From NCBI GenBank assembly GCA_000727475.1, contig KL647302.1:1993234-2057233 (forward strand): a DNA stretch of 64,000 nucleotides. Direction: 5' to 3'. Of this stretch, positions 1 to 11,380 are shown piece by piece. The position numbers were made by a program, and so were the translations under genes. The notes below the pieces were generated by a model. That model saw only the letters and a program-made list of their open reading frames with translations. It searched no databases and had not been told where the DNA came from. Source of the stretch: Sarcocystis neurona (lineage: Eukaryota > Apicomplexa > Conoidasida > Eucoccidiorida > Sarcocystidae). How positions within the stretch are numbered: the stretch's first letter is position 1; each line of letters opens with the position of its first letter.

Positions 1-458
1 GTCGTAGGGCAGTGGTAGCTGGTGCTGCTTGCCACTAAGCCACGCCTTACCGGAAGCATGTGCTTGAATCGGGGAGGCCAAGACCATATCTCTAGGTTGC
101 ATAATTATACTAACATCCCGCAAGCGCGTCCACTTGTCAAAGTTTGCACGCCTTGAGCGCCTGAGTGACATGGGCGTATGCCCCGTGTGGTGAGCGTACG
201 CGCCGTTTGTTAGATCCATGGTGTTTGTGACAAGTAGCTGACAGTGCTAAATGGCACTCCGTAACACGCAGACTGCTGTCCTTGCCCACTGCCGCGTATA
301 TACGGAAATGACAGTCTCTTCCACTTTCACTAAGCGTGCACCATAAATTTTTGTTCTGCGTTCATGTCATTTTAAAACGCCCATTCAGTTGTGGTGACTG
401 TCTCGGGCGTCCCCACGTCCACGTCTTGCACTTACGTTCGTCATTGTTGTTCGCTCAG
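1..458. other. Presumed Hip intron, no exon seen
   Basis: No coding stretch with usable splice sites was seen. The segment ends in a pyrimidine-rich acceptor just before 459, so it is read as the intron preceding the Gly-Met-Pro exon. Confidence 0.5.
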
Positions 459-1768
459 GCTTCCCTGGAGGTTTTCCTGGGGGGGCCATGCCGGGAGGAT
501 TCCCAGGCGCCGGTGCAGGTGGCTTCAATTTCCCTGGCGGGGTGCCAGGCGGCTTCCCTGGCGCTGCTTTCAATCCCGGTATGGGAGCAGCGGGCGGAGA
601 CGCTGGGTGCTGCGGAGCGGGTTCCTGCGGCATGCCAAGAGCTGGAGGAGGTCCAGGTGCAGCAGGCTTTGGAGGCATGCCTGGAGGTGCAGGGGGATTA
701 GGTAAGCGTGAATTCGTGTTGAAGCATCGGTGAGGGTCCTACTTGCCAACCGAAAAAAACGGATTTCAGTGAGTGGACGACAGCGAGGCAGCGGATAGAT
801 TGTTGGATGTATACTCCCGTAATGTAAGAGGGGACCGGTTGTCACGTCTCTGTGGATGTGTCTCCGTCGATTAGCTCTGATTGTACAGAATTGTGTGGAT
901 GTGTGTTTAAAGGGATAGAGATGTAAACTAGTAAGCGACTGCGGAACCACGCGCCGCCTTCTGGAAACAGGCGCGTAAGAACACGTCGGCGAGCAGGCTA
1001 TGGTTGGGCAAAGGCGTGTGGACACTCTGTGTGTAATTATGTTATTGGTATTCGTGGCAAAAGTCACAAGTTCTTGCGTTACACAGGCACAACACAGTCG
1101 ACGAAACTCTGCGTTGCGGGGTCTTCGGAGTACTGTCGAGAACTGTGTGACTAACGTTTTCCATCCTCATGTGTAGTCATTCTACGTGAACGTACCCACG
1201 CGTATAACGTGTAAGGGGTGCAGGCTGAGAACGCGTGTTGCAGACGGACCCCTTTTCCCGCGGAAGTGCAGGAGGAGGGGCGCGTTATAACAAGGTTTTG
1301 TTGCGTGCGCGAGGGTGCTGCCTCGTGCACATTGTTGCTGGCAAACAGCGTTGGTATGGAATGTTTGGCAGGGAACCTTCTGGGAGCGTTCAACGACCCA
1401 AATACAAAGAAGATTTTTGAAAATCCAAAAGTAAGCCATGATGCACTACAGAAGACTCTTGTGTGATACAGGTGTGCAGCGTATGGCAAATATTTAGGAG
1501 GCAGCCCGTACAGATCCAGGCCGGAGACGTGCGGTTGGCTTGCTGATGATGTTTTGCCGTTGCCGTACACTGCTTGTTTTTCCTATTTTTGCTGACTTTT
1601 TAGATGATGGCGGCATTCCAAGATATCATGTCGAATCCCTCGTCAATCTCAAAGTACGCAAATGATCCAGAAGTTATGGCGGCCTTGGGAAGCCTCACGT
1701 CTAAGTTTGGTGGAGGTGCGATGCCGGGAGGCGCGATGCCGGGAGGCGCAAGCGGTTTTCCGAAGTAA
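459..1768 (+). CDS. ST13: Hsc70-interacting protein (Hip/ST13), 3' part
   Basis: This is the C-terminal part of the Hsp70 co-chaperone Hip, which in the cytosol stabilises ADP-bound Hsc70. Three exons are seen: 459-701, 1372-1430 and 1604-1768. All junctions are GT-AG and the phases agree (1, then 0). The first exon encodes a Gly-Met-Pro-rich stretch of the GGMP type found in Hip. The second reads GNLLGAFNDPNTKKIFENPK. The third begins MMAAFQDIMSNPSSISKY and holds the STI1/DP-type helical domain, with ANDPEVMAALGSLTSKF, then two GGAMP repeats and the stop at 1766-1768. The dimerisation and TPR exons must lie upstream of the window; nothing in 1-458 looks like one. Hip family identity is secure from the domain order; only the missing N-terminus limits the model. 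Confidence 0.92.
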
Positions 1769-2754
1769 AAATTCGTAGATTTCGCAACTCGGGGGTGAAA
1801 GGGTTGGATTGTCGTATGTCTCAGTGAGGAGTTCTGTAATTGGGGCATCAGGAAAGTTTTTGCGTGTGTTTCTGTGTACATCTGTGTACAGCGGGTGCTT
1901 TTAACACATGAGCAGGCCATTCACCAACGCCTGCGTATGCGTGGAATCTTATCCATCGCGCATGTATTCATGCTTGCTGCATCACGCGCATACGCGTGGT
2001 TGCTCGCGTTTAATGCCTTGCTGGACTGTGCGTAATCTCTGAATCCTTGCTTTTGGAGACGAAAAAAGCTACCTGTAAGTGAGGTTGAGCACTGCAGAGA
2101 AAAAAACAGTGGCAACGACCGTGTATGCACACCGACCATAGTTGTTCGTGAGAGTGCTGTCAGCAATATGTAAACTATTGAAGGGGACACGGAAATCTCT
2201 CGCAACGAATCAAGGAGACAGTGTGTGGTGACTTCCTCGTGTAAGTCATTGAAAATCTCGTAAGCGCACGCAGCGAAATGGAATGCAGCGTGGTTGGTTT
2301 TGGAGAACTTGTTTCATAGTGGGCGTGTGTGCGTCTTGTTGACACGCTAAAAGCTGAGACATACCGCGCCTGACGCGCGTCCACTATTTACGCTGGATTG
2401 GATCCGCTTTGCGTAGGGCCCTTGCCTGGCTCGCTGCCATTATAACCTTGTGTAGGCTCTGCTCCCAGGGTCTGACCGGGACCCTGGCATGGCACAGTAC
2501 CGTCGGAATCGCATGTGCTTCTAGGCGTGTTCAGATGTGTGGAAAGGAGGAGAAAGTACGTACTTGAAACGGATTCCACGCAGGACCGTCTCTGTCACCG
2601 CCTCCATAACTGGTCCCTATGGTGTGAGGTATGATTACAAAGTGGTGAACGGATCCGTTCGCAAAAGATGTTTACATCGAGGAAGAAAAGAACGAGGTCC
2701 TCCTGGAGCAGAAAGGTGAACATCACATCATACACACACGCCGGCCACTATTTT
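1769..2754. other. Intergenic, no supported gene
   Basis: This is the Hip 3' flank. Short open stretches exist at 2388-2579 (-) and 2537-2719 (+), but they overlap on opposite strands, have no matching splice partners and are not called. Confidence 0.4.
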
Positions 2755-3467
2755 TTAATTTACACCTGAGGTGGGAGAGTCGAACACTCGCAGCAGCTCC
2801 ACAACGGCAATACAGCTGGCCGCGCTGTCAATGACGTATAATGTGAACCTGTGTACAGCGGAACAGTAAGTCCTCCACCTGCCGATAGTCGCAGGACGAA
2901 GCCTCACTCGAACTTGGTGATAGAATCCGCGAGCCATATTTCCTGACGGGAAGCAAAACTTCACGAGCACCGAACAAAGCTCATCTGCAGGTGACTGACC
3001 ATTTGTAGTGTCATCAGGACACTCATCCATATAAGCCCTGTCATAAGCAGGGTGGCAACACCTGATCATATAACTTCGTTCGTACGTGATAGCCGGAAGA
3101 GGTTCCACACCAGCGCGTACTTATTGCGATCGCGAGGGTAATGCTCAGGTGTGTGGGATGCCGGTAGTAATAGTAGAGTAAGCCGCCTAGTGAAGGATCG
3201 GTGCTTCGTCAGAAGGAGTGCGGCCATGCTGAAGGGGCAGAACTCACCCAGAAGACTTAAGGCAATACATCCTCCTATCTGCACAACCAGTGTTGATCCT
3301 TGCTGGTTATTAGTTATCGAAAATGAACAGCTTTGCCTCACGTCCTGTGCGACGAAGTGGGCAATCACCGCAATTACACAGTAGATCGCTATAGAGAGCA
3401 CGCGAGGTTTGGACTTTTCACATGCTTCGCCCTCAATGGCGATTTCTTCAGCTCCTCCTAAGAACAT
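2755..3467 (-). CDS. Small signal-anchored protein, family unknown
   Basis: Two-exon model on the minus strand. Exon 1 is 3467-3248, starting at an ATG, with a strong donor reading G|GTGAGT. Exon 2 is 3119-2755. The phase-1 junction fits exactly and the intron is 128 bases. The product is about 194 residues. Residues 1-22 are polar, residues 23-40 (VLSIAIYCVIAVIAHFVA) form one hydrophobic segment, and the rest is Cys-rich with about ten cysteines, including a CC pair and a DECPDD motif. That arrangement suggests a type II membrane or secreted protein with disulfides on the exposed side. I do not recognise the domain. It does not match the spacing of the SRS surface-antigen fold that I know. 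Convergent with Hip upstream. Confidence 0.48.
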
Positions 3468-3956
3468 TTTGGAACTGCGTAAGACGGGCTGTAACAGGAG
3501 AATCAGACCACAGCCTTCTGTACAATGATAGCCTGGAAGTCGAAAACTGCTTTCTTGCGCGTGTTTTGTGTGTATATATAGAGAGAAAGAATGATATATG
3601 GGGTCGAGTGATGAAAATATACGAGACGGGCGAAACAAAGGAAAAAGCCTTGCCAATTAATGGAATAGCTCTCTAAATTTGACTGGTAATACTGCGTATA
3701 AAAAGACAAGCAAATGCATACGTAGATGTGGCTATGTAGACAACTATATTAGAGCAACGACGCCTTGTTTTTAAAATACACGCATACATACATACACACA
3801 CACGCATGGATGTCTGTCCGTATATCTGTGTCCTTCTGTGGGTTCTGCACAGAAGCAGACACACCGGACCTAAATAGTAATCTTGTAAACAAAGCAGCAT
3901 GTGACCGTCTGCGAGTCCAGCGACAACCGGTAGGATAGAGGATTGGCACCCTGCAG

Positions 3957-4699
3957 GAAGCCGGGTGCAAACATTGCGCCCCTACCTGAAGCTAGAATCC
4001 AGCAGCAGCAGCGAACGGTCAACTACCCACTTGGTGAATTTCTCACATTTTTTGACGAAATCGTCGGGGAGGTGCATTCTAGTCGGAATGTTAACAAACA
4101 GAACGCACGCAAGCAGGAGTGGTACGCAAACAGTGTTTATTCAGAGGCGGGTGACAACAAATTCACCTCACCGTTAAAGTCCGTACGTGAAACGCTGAGC
4201 AGTTACTTCGGGTGTGCGTACACCCTGGACACCCGCGAACCAAATCGGTGTATAGACTGCCGTCGCCTTACCTACCTATAGAACATACTTCCTTTGCCGT
4301 GTGCTTCCTAACTGAGGTTGAGGTCTGCTGTCATTTTGCTGTTCGACAGCCTCTACCTGGACGAGTCTGAATTCAAGGACGGTTGCCATGAATATCCCGC
4401 CAGGTGGTGTCCTCACTGCGTGCCTCCTCAGCAAGATGAGGAAACTGTGTGATTGTCCCTAACGCTTCTGTGCAATATCCACACACATGCTCGTGTAGTG
4501 GCTTGGCCTCCGCTCTACCCTTTTCGAAACTCTGCAACAATCTCAACTATGTGCCGTCGTACAGTTTGTTGAATGTACCCCAGCAAGCTGTGCAAAGCTG
4601 CCGTGCTCGACTATCACTGTCGTTTCCTCTGCGTTTGCGGCGACGGGACCGCAGGGTTCCTTGTCACCACCAAACGCATTTGATAAGGTTCACGCTTAA
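3957..4699 (+). CDS. Hypothetical three-exon gene, 5' incomplete
   Basis: Three open segments on the plus strand join with agreeing phases: 3957-4247 (donor after CG, phase 2), 4350-4446 (phase 0) and 4565-4699, ending in TAA. The first exon has a run of four Gln followed by acidic and aromatic residues (PLGEFLTFFDEIVGEVH). The second carries ARWCPHCVPP, a possible half of a metal site. The third has FVECTPASCAKLPC. An alternative acceptor at 4499 would lengthen the last exon but leave an intron of only about 52 bases. The start codon was not found. No family is recognised. Codon choice looks like the assigned genes, but chance cannot be excluded. Confidence 0.33.
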
Positions 4700-7600
4700 A
4701 TTTCCATCAGCAAGGACAAATTCAAGTATACTATGTAATGATTATCCGCACTTACAATTCGTGTGTATGCCGATGGGTAGTGCAGTGACTCTGCGTTCAA
4801 AACGTTCCGACGCTTAGAAGGCACATTACCGTTCATCGTGCGAAATCCAGATAAGTCCTTCAACTAAACCCTGCCCGAAGTTGTGACACATCACTGTCTT
4901 GTAACACCGTGTATTGCTGTATTTCAAACTTGCCATATACAGGCCCTTCAGCTGTTTATACCGTTGACACCTTGTACGCGTTCTCCAACTCGCCTGTCTC
5001 TAGATGTTAAAAGGCACGAACACAACGCCCGCCGGTAAAAGTACTTGACAACTAACGGTGTCTCCACTGAAAAAGAAAGTACACATAAATCAGAAGAGCG
5101 GCTTGCCATGTGGATACATACGTGTACAGCTGCCCATGTAGTCTTGCACACGAATGCTTATGCGTGCATTTATGAAATAATATTTGTACGTTTAGGCGTT
5201 TGAACGCATTTGCACTTGTGGATAAGCAGCGAAGTCACTTGCGACGGCTCGCCCCCCTGCAAGCGTGTTTCGACCCCTGAGCGTTGATAATTTGAGTGCT
5301 AGTTATCGCTGCTGCAGTTTGAGGAAGGCAATGCAGAGCCCATAGCTCATGTACGTTGGAAAAGCACACCTGCCAATCTTTATTATACCTTCAACGGCGG
5401 GTGTACGCTGTACACTGTAGTATGGGGCCACACAGACACCACTGCGTCGGACTGAGAGAAAAAGTTCTTACACGTAGAAGTAGATTAGCTTGCACAGTCC
5501 TTCACCTCATATGTGTATGTGAGCATATGTTTTCGCTTAAAACTGACCACGCTTCCTATCCACATACATACATACAGTGATCGGCAGATAGGCAGCTAGC
5601 TTTGATCTTGTCTACTGGCTAGCGTGCCAACACGTTCACTCTTCCGTTGCACGCTACGATGCTTTCTTTTCTTTTAGCGCAGTACTTCGGCTGCCGCGTA
5701 CCACGCTGCGTTACCCTACATGGTGTCCATGCCCAACGCGCCGCTTCAGCACCTCTGCTCTTGTGCAGTGTGCGCGGGGGCTGGTGCTTTACGGGGAGGA
5801 AAGTACTCTTCATTCATGGCTGTAAAGTCCTCGGCGTGGACAAATAGACCGTGCGAGGTACTTCCCTTTGCATTTCTATGTTGTACGTAGAAAGGAGTGT
5901 GGCACGCAAGCAGACTCATGCCAGTTGATTCATTATGTATCTTTATGATGCAGTGCATGGTGTGGAGGAGAAAGTCGCCCATGCACGCTAACATCAATAG
6001 ATTCTCGTTGATTCGGGATAAGCTATATGGTACACACGCACGCAAGCATGTAGGGACTCTGGCTGATTTAGCATGTATATCCGTGGGATGATAGGCAGCA
6101 TTAGGTGGCGGGAAAAAAATTTGACACCTCTTGGGAGTCGTGGAATTCACTGGACTAAATGCAGGCCGCGGCGTCGCATCAACACAGAGACGTGTATGTC
6201 GTAGTGTCGCGGGTGTACACTATGCGTACACAACTTGTGTAAATATATCGTCAACTGTGCCATTGTATGTGCTTGTACACCAGGACGTGAATATATTATG
6301 GCATACGCGAGTGTGCAAAATTGTGTGTGCTTGTGTGCGTGTGCTGTAGTTTCATATATGTATGTACACGTACACGTACAGACCCGTGTGTTTTTAGATG
6401 CTTATGCATGTGTACGCGTATCTGTGGGTATGTAGGTACCTTTGTTCGGTGACATCGTGAAAGAAAACGAAGCAGGTGATGTGCGGCTTGGCCGCATTCA
6501 GCGCCGCTGCGGGGCGTCAGCTTCAAGCAGCGGCTTCGACCGCGCGTTCACACCACCGTGGCGCTGTGGCAGCCGCGAACGTGTCCTCTGACGAAACAAT
6601 GACTAAGCCACCTAGCAACACATACTCCGGGAAAATATCTGCTTGCCATGATTCTGTGATCCATTGTTCCCCCATAGGAGGTCTGCAGAAAGACAATATT
6701 ATTCCGAAGTACAGAAGTGAAAATAATCCTCACCAGCCCTCTCCATTACCATGCCCGTCGCCACCTACGAGGACCGGTTATTGCCGGGCTCGTGCAGTGC
6801 CGGGCAGTAAACTGGGCACCGCATTGGTATCTTATGCTCACGTCCTTGTTCTCTGGCTTTACGCACCTCCTCTTTTTCTCCCTCTCCAATTTCGTCGATC
6901 TTCTGCAGTCGATCGATCTTGTGTTCAGCGCTTGTGCAGCGCTGAGCATGAGGCTGGGCAGCGCGCTGGCTCCTTACGCCTGCGTTCTTGATCCCATACT
7001 GCGCATCCTTCCATTTCTCTTTTTTCTCCTTCTTCTCATTTCCCTGATCTGTATTTTTCCCCGACCTTGTCTTCACCATATATCTTATTCCATAACCACT
7101 CTCGTTTTCCTTCACTCCTCATAGCCACCTTCGTAACTTACCTCCCACCTGTCTCTTGGCTATGTGCAGAGGACGATCTCGTCTCTTCGTCTTTCTTCTC
7201 TCCGCTGCGTTTCCTTTCGCGGAACTGCCCTCATGCGTGTTCCGTTAGCCTGTACAAGAGAAGTATCATGTCCTACGTATAGACGTCTCGCGTCTCCTCC
7301 GATATCTGCATGTTATCGCTTGCAAGGGTGTGCGAAATTATATTCCCCGCATACACTCGTTTTCTGCGTCTTGCTCCTTGCGACTCTCAATTTGTCCTTC
7401 TGCGACAGTATCTCTTCTATGTTGTTACCCCCTTGCGGCAGGTCGGCCCCGTCAACCGCTGTTAACAAGACTCTTCCCTGGATGTCGCGTGCTTTTCTGG
7501 TTCCTCATAAATATAGTTGAAGAATCTACTCTGATGCAGGCAGCGTACATGTATACAGGGACGGACACTCATATTCTCTGCTCGGCGTACTCCACAAAGC

Positions 7601-8108
7601 GAATACTAGCACGCATATTCGTGTACGCTGTACACATGTGCACTTACGTCGTCTACGGCGGCCGTCCTCTTACTCTCAGTGCCAATGTGTAATCACGGTG
7701 GCTCCGTACAAATGCATGCCTAAATGCCTTCGTATAATATTACGTTTACGCACGTGGGTGTGTAGCACTACATGACGTACATATACACCTTTTATTTCAT
7801 CTGTCTTCGATTGTTCCCCTTGTTTCCATCTTCCCTCTGTATATCATCTCCCTTCTTTTCGTGTCCATCTCCTGCCCCTCGCACACCTTCTACTCGCTGG
7901 TCTCCCGACCAGCGTGCACACTTCCGCGCTTCGTTGGTCTCCAACACTCGTAGCGAGGTGGTAGCAAATGGCGGACTCCACAATATCTCTCAGTTGGAAC
8001 GCCAGAGCGGCTAATTATTCACCCATGTTGCTCACGGAGAGTTCGGCTGCGCTCTTCGAGAAACCAACAACGTCGAGTTGAACGCAGCTGGTGATTGCTG
8101 GATCCGCG
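4700..8108. other. Long intergenic stretch with weak ORFs only
   Basis: Two weak candidates were noted. One is a minus-strand frame at 5746-6150 (134 codons). The other is a plus-strand ORF at 6479-6991, whose first 85 residues are Ala-rich and could be a mitochondrial presequence. Neither has convincing splice partners. Pyrimidine-rich sequence (7010-7220, 7790-7900) and alternating purine-pyrimidine tracts (6240-6440) fill much of the rest. Confidence 0.35.
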
Positions 8109-8607
8109 TCACCTGTTAGCGAACGTTGTTCGCATTGAAAGATGCTTCTGTCTTACGGACTTCCGTACCTATAAAAACCAAGTAGGTAATTTAACGCCGA
8201 GCGGCACATCATCTTCGCATATGAAGGCCCATACAGTCAAATGTGTGTGCAATTGCGTAGCCGTCTGCTTATATGTGTACATCAGCATGTGCTTGTGTGG
8301 GAAGCATGCGGATGTGAGCAGAAGGGGAACGCATCTGTCAGGAAACTTATGCGCGGCAGCGCGCACTTTCTCCTTTAACAGGTGCGCCCCGCCGTCAGTG
8401 ATGTGTGTGTGTCCGCTGAAGGAATGATAGAAAGTACATCTGCGGAACATTTACGAACTTTGACAGTGATGTAGACGGAGGCGCAGGGATGCCGTAGCAG
8501 ATGGCGAAGCCAATCGCTTTTGGACACACATCTGAGGAAGTTACGCCGAAGAAAGCGGGAGGACTCTCGCCGTTGGTGCTGTACAAAGCCTTCTTAATGG
8601 GAGACAT
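8109..8607 (-). CDS. Predicted 70-residue protein, two exons
   Basis: Exon 1 (8607-8455) starts with ATG and encodes 51 residues beginning MSPIKKALYSTNGESPP, with a mildly hydrophobic segment (KAIGFAICYGIPAPP). Its donor is GTAAAT. Exon 2 (8168-8109) follows a good acceptor with a T-rich tract (TTTTTATAG) and adds a basic tail, VRKSVRQKHLSMRTTFANR, then stop. Phase is 0 at both sides and the intron is 286 bases. Size, a single hydrophobic patch and a basic end resemble small mitochondrial membrane-complex subunits, but that is only an impression and no family is recognised. It lies head to head with the PHD-finger gene, so a shared promoter between 8608 and about 9000 is possible. Confidence 0.4.
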
Positions 8608-9088
8608 CTACTGCAGTGTGACAATTGTGCCTCTGCCAGCACTGCGTATGCCCGTTTCTCTGATGTGAGCAGCGCATCGTGAGGAGGTCTGCCCTGTTGT
8701 GTACTTCCTCGTTCGTGTGGCGTCTCTCTGAATACATCCGTTCTTTGTTGCAGTGTTAGCGCTGCCGAAACGTCGTACTGCTAGACGCTGTTGCCCTTCT
8801 GGTGGTCGTTTACAGTTGTACATCTCTTTGTGGACGTGCGTGTCCATCTACATCTACAGGTGTGTAGAGGCATCCATCTATGTGGACATGTATGCGTATG
8901 TACGTGAATATATTGTTACAGGTAGGAATTACAGTCTTAGGTGTTTCTTCTGTGCGTGCCTTTTCTTGTGCTTAGGCTTTAAACAAGAAGACTCCTCCGC
9001 AACCGTACTCCTGTACCCATGGAGGAGCGCGTCTCGCCGCGTTCACTCCGCATGTAGTTGTGCATTGCGCGTCAGTAAACAGGGGAAA

Positions 9089-11380
9089 ATGCAGGATCGA
9101 CAGCGGGGCTCTCCGGCCGCAAGGGGAGTCTCCGAGGAAGAGACGCAGCAGGAGGGCAATCCGCGCAGTGATGCTTTCCCCATTGGAGAAACCGAAGAAA
9201 CCTTTCGAAGTGAAAGTTTCCGACGCGAGGGAAGTAGCGCATCTTTCTCGCAGGCAGACAATACGCTTTGTGCGTTGTCGGTGGGGGCAGCTGGCGGCCC
9301 TGCAACACCACGGAGAGGAAACCTTGCAGCTAGTGACGCACACAATGAAGAGTCTCATGGAGACGGCGACATGAAGCGCCCACAGGCGTCCTCTGTCGGT
9401 GAAGGGACGGAAAATACTATCCGGAGTGAGCAGCAGCAGCTGCCGTCGGAGACAGATGGACGTGCAACACGCCTTGAGACCAACGCAGCCGCCAACGCCA
9501 CCAAAAAAGTGAAAGAAGAGCACGGGGAAGCAGGAGCTGCTGCTGCCGAAGAAAGGCGTGTTGTTGATACAACAGCTGCTGCTCGTGAAACAGCTTATGT
9601 TGGCGACGCACTTACTGCTGAAGAAGTGAGAGGTGCTGCGTTGTGTGCTACTTGTGGAACCCGTGCAGAGCTTGTCGCATGTGCTGACTGCAGAAGACTC
9701 TTCCACGCTGCGTGCGGGGCGGATGCGCAAGCCGCTCCAAACGTCTTCGTGTCACGGCTGTGTCGCGTTTGCAGAGTGGAAAGTAGCAGAGGAAGAGAGA
9801 ACACTTCGCAGGAGAACGGAGTGAGGAAGACTGTGCAAGAGCAGAACGTTTTAGACAAATTGGGCGGGGGCACGCGAAAGTGGCCTGCTGAAGGAGCAGA
9901 GGGAAGCAGAAGTAACCACGGCGGTAGCGACGTCCAAGTCGCAGCGAAGATGGGGGACGCAGAGAACGCTGCTGCAGACAATACCACCGAGGAGGCAGAA
10001 GTCAGCGAGGTGCAACCTCCTACCCGAATGCTTGCAGAGAAGGAGCCGGGGGAAGATCACGGCCCTGACAATGAGAAGCTTACGCAAAGGGAGAAGTTAC
10101 GGGGGGAATGCAGAGCAGGCGAAGACGGCAGCTTTGCAGCCCGCAGCTACGCACCCGTTGGAGAGACCCAAGCGGATAGTGTCAGCAGTAAGGCGGAACG
10201 GTTTGCGCGACTTACGACAGGCGACACAAGTGGCGTCGAGGTAGAAGGCAAAGCGACAAAGAGCGACAGCACTGAAGGTGAAGCAAAGAGCAGCACACTT
10301 GCGGAAGATAGCGTCGCCCTTGCAGGAGAGGATATCAAGTGTGTGGAAGTGAGCGGTACTTCTGCAAACTCTACTCCGGACAGCAGCAAGTGTGTAGCAG
10401 ATCAGTCTGCTGCCGAGAGCAGCAAGCCGGTGACAGACATCAAGTCTGGCTTGGAGGACAGCAGCTCTACGGGTGACAAGGAATATGACTTAGAGAGCAG
10501 GAGGTCTGCGGACCCGAGCATTGCTGCCTTGGAGACCAGCAAGAGTGCGAGTGAGAGCAAAGATGGTGTAACTATCACACAAGAGGGAGGAGGAAGTGGC
10601 GCAGAGGATGAAGACGAGGAGGAGGAGGGGGAGTTGTTGCAAGGCGGCTTAAGCGGGGAATCAGAAAAGAAGGAATACATGGCGTCGAGGAAGCGTGGTG
10701 GGGAGTCGGTGAGTCGTGGCAAGCCGACATCTCCTCGATCGCTGAGTCCGAGCCCCTGTCACTATCGCCGTAAGCGGAGGCGGGGAGAGAACGGGGCAGT
10801 GGCGACCCGATGCAAAGTGAATGTGGGGCCTCGTCACCAGGTGCCGGCGCTGCCCCCTTTCTTTCTAGATTCATCATGCACGAGGGATGAACGCGCAGAG
10901 AGGCTACCAGAGACACGTGAACTTTACAGCCACGATGCTGGAGACACAGCGCGTCTTGTCTATTCTCCCTTTGCTATGCAACGGGTGTACAGAAAGCGCC
11001 TAGCGGAGGGTACGATAGGTGAAGCCGGCATCCGAAATGCGGATGAAATGAACGATTTTATCCGCAAAGTAGCAGAGAACTGGACAAACAAGTCGGGGTG
11101 GCAGCCGTTCTCTCCCGAGTATGCTTACAAGCTGCTACACTTTGCTGGCTACGACCCACAAAGGGCGCTGCGTATTATGAAAGACTCACGCTTCTGCTTT
11201 ACGACTATCTGCGACCCCCCACAAAGAAGATATGATAACAAATGGAGACCCAAAGACCGACGTGGACAGATTGCTACGCACCCGTATCCGTCCCCTCTGA
11301 CCTTAAGAGCATATCTTTCCAGGAGAAATCAGCACGCTGCTGCGACTGCTGCCGCAGAGAACGCCAGCTCTCGCGGCTGA
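9089..11380 (+). CDS. PHD-finger chromatin protein
   Basis: A single long exon encodes about 763 residues from the ATG at 9089. The frame stays open upstream to about 8753, but that part looks like intron (T-rich, ending TGTGCTTAG near 8979), so the true 5' end is uncertain. A PHD finger with C4HC3 ligands is visible: C186, C189, C198, C201, H206, C209, C225 and C228, around FHAACG. PHD fingers read histone tails in the nucleus. Long Glu/Ser/Ala-rich low-complexity sequence follows, with an acidic run (DEDEEEEGE) and a basic patch (RRKRRRGE). Residues about 625-725 form a conserved-looking helical module ending in PFSPEYAYKLLHFAGYDPQR, which resembles the last helices of ELM2-type co-repressor domains. 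The ELM2 assignment is an inference; the PHD finger is secure. Confidence 0.88.
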   Translation: MQDRQRGSPAARGVSEEETQQEGNPRSDAFPIGETEETFRSESFRREGSSASFSQADNTLCALSVGAAGGPATPRRGNLAASDAHNEESHGDGDMKRPQASSVGEGTENTIRSEQQQLPSETDGRATRLETNAAANATKKVKEEHGEAGAAAAEERRVVDTTAAARETAYVGDALTAEEVRGAALCATCGTRAELVACADCRRLFHAACGADAQAAPNVFVSRLCRVCRVESSRGRENTSQENGVRKTVQEQNVLDKLGGGTRKWPAEGAEGSRSNHGGSDVQVAAKMGDAENAAADNTTEEAEVSEVQPPTRMLAEKEPGEDHGPDNEKLTQREKLRGECRAGEDGSFAARSYAPVGETQADSVSSKAERFARLTTGDTSGVEVEGKATKSDSTEGEAKSSTLAEDSVALAGEDIKCVEVSGTSANSTPDSSKCVADQSAAESSKPVTDIKSGLEDSSSTGDKEYDLESRRSADPSIAALETSKSASESKDGVTITQEGGGSGAEDEDEEEEGELLQGGLSGESEKKEYMASRKRGGESVSRGKPTSPRSLSPSPCHYRRKRRRGENGAVATRCKVNVGPRHQVPALPPFFLDSSCTRDERAERLPETRELYSHDAGDTARLVYSPFAMQRVYRKRLAEGTIGEAGIRNADEMNDFIRKVAENWTNKSGWQPFSPEYAYKLLHFAGYDPQRALRIMKDSRFCFTTICDPPQRRYDNKWRPKDRRGQIATHPYPSPLTLRAYLSRRNQHAAATAAAENASSRG

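Noticed and set aside
8972..9730. 252-codon minus-strand frame opposite the PHD gene
   Set aside because: Antisense shadow of a low-complexity coding region; Cys/Ser/Phe-rich with no motif.
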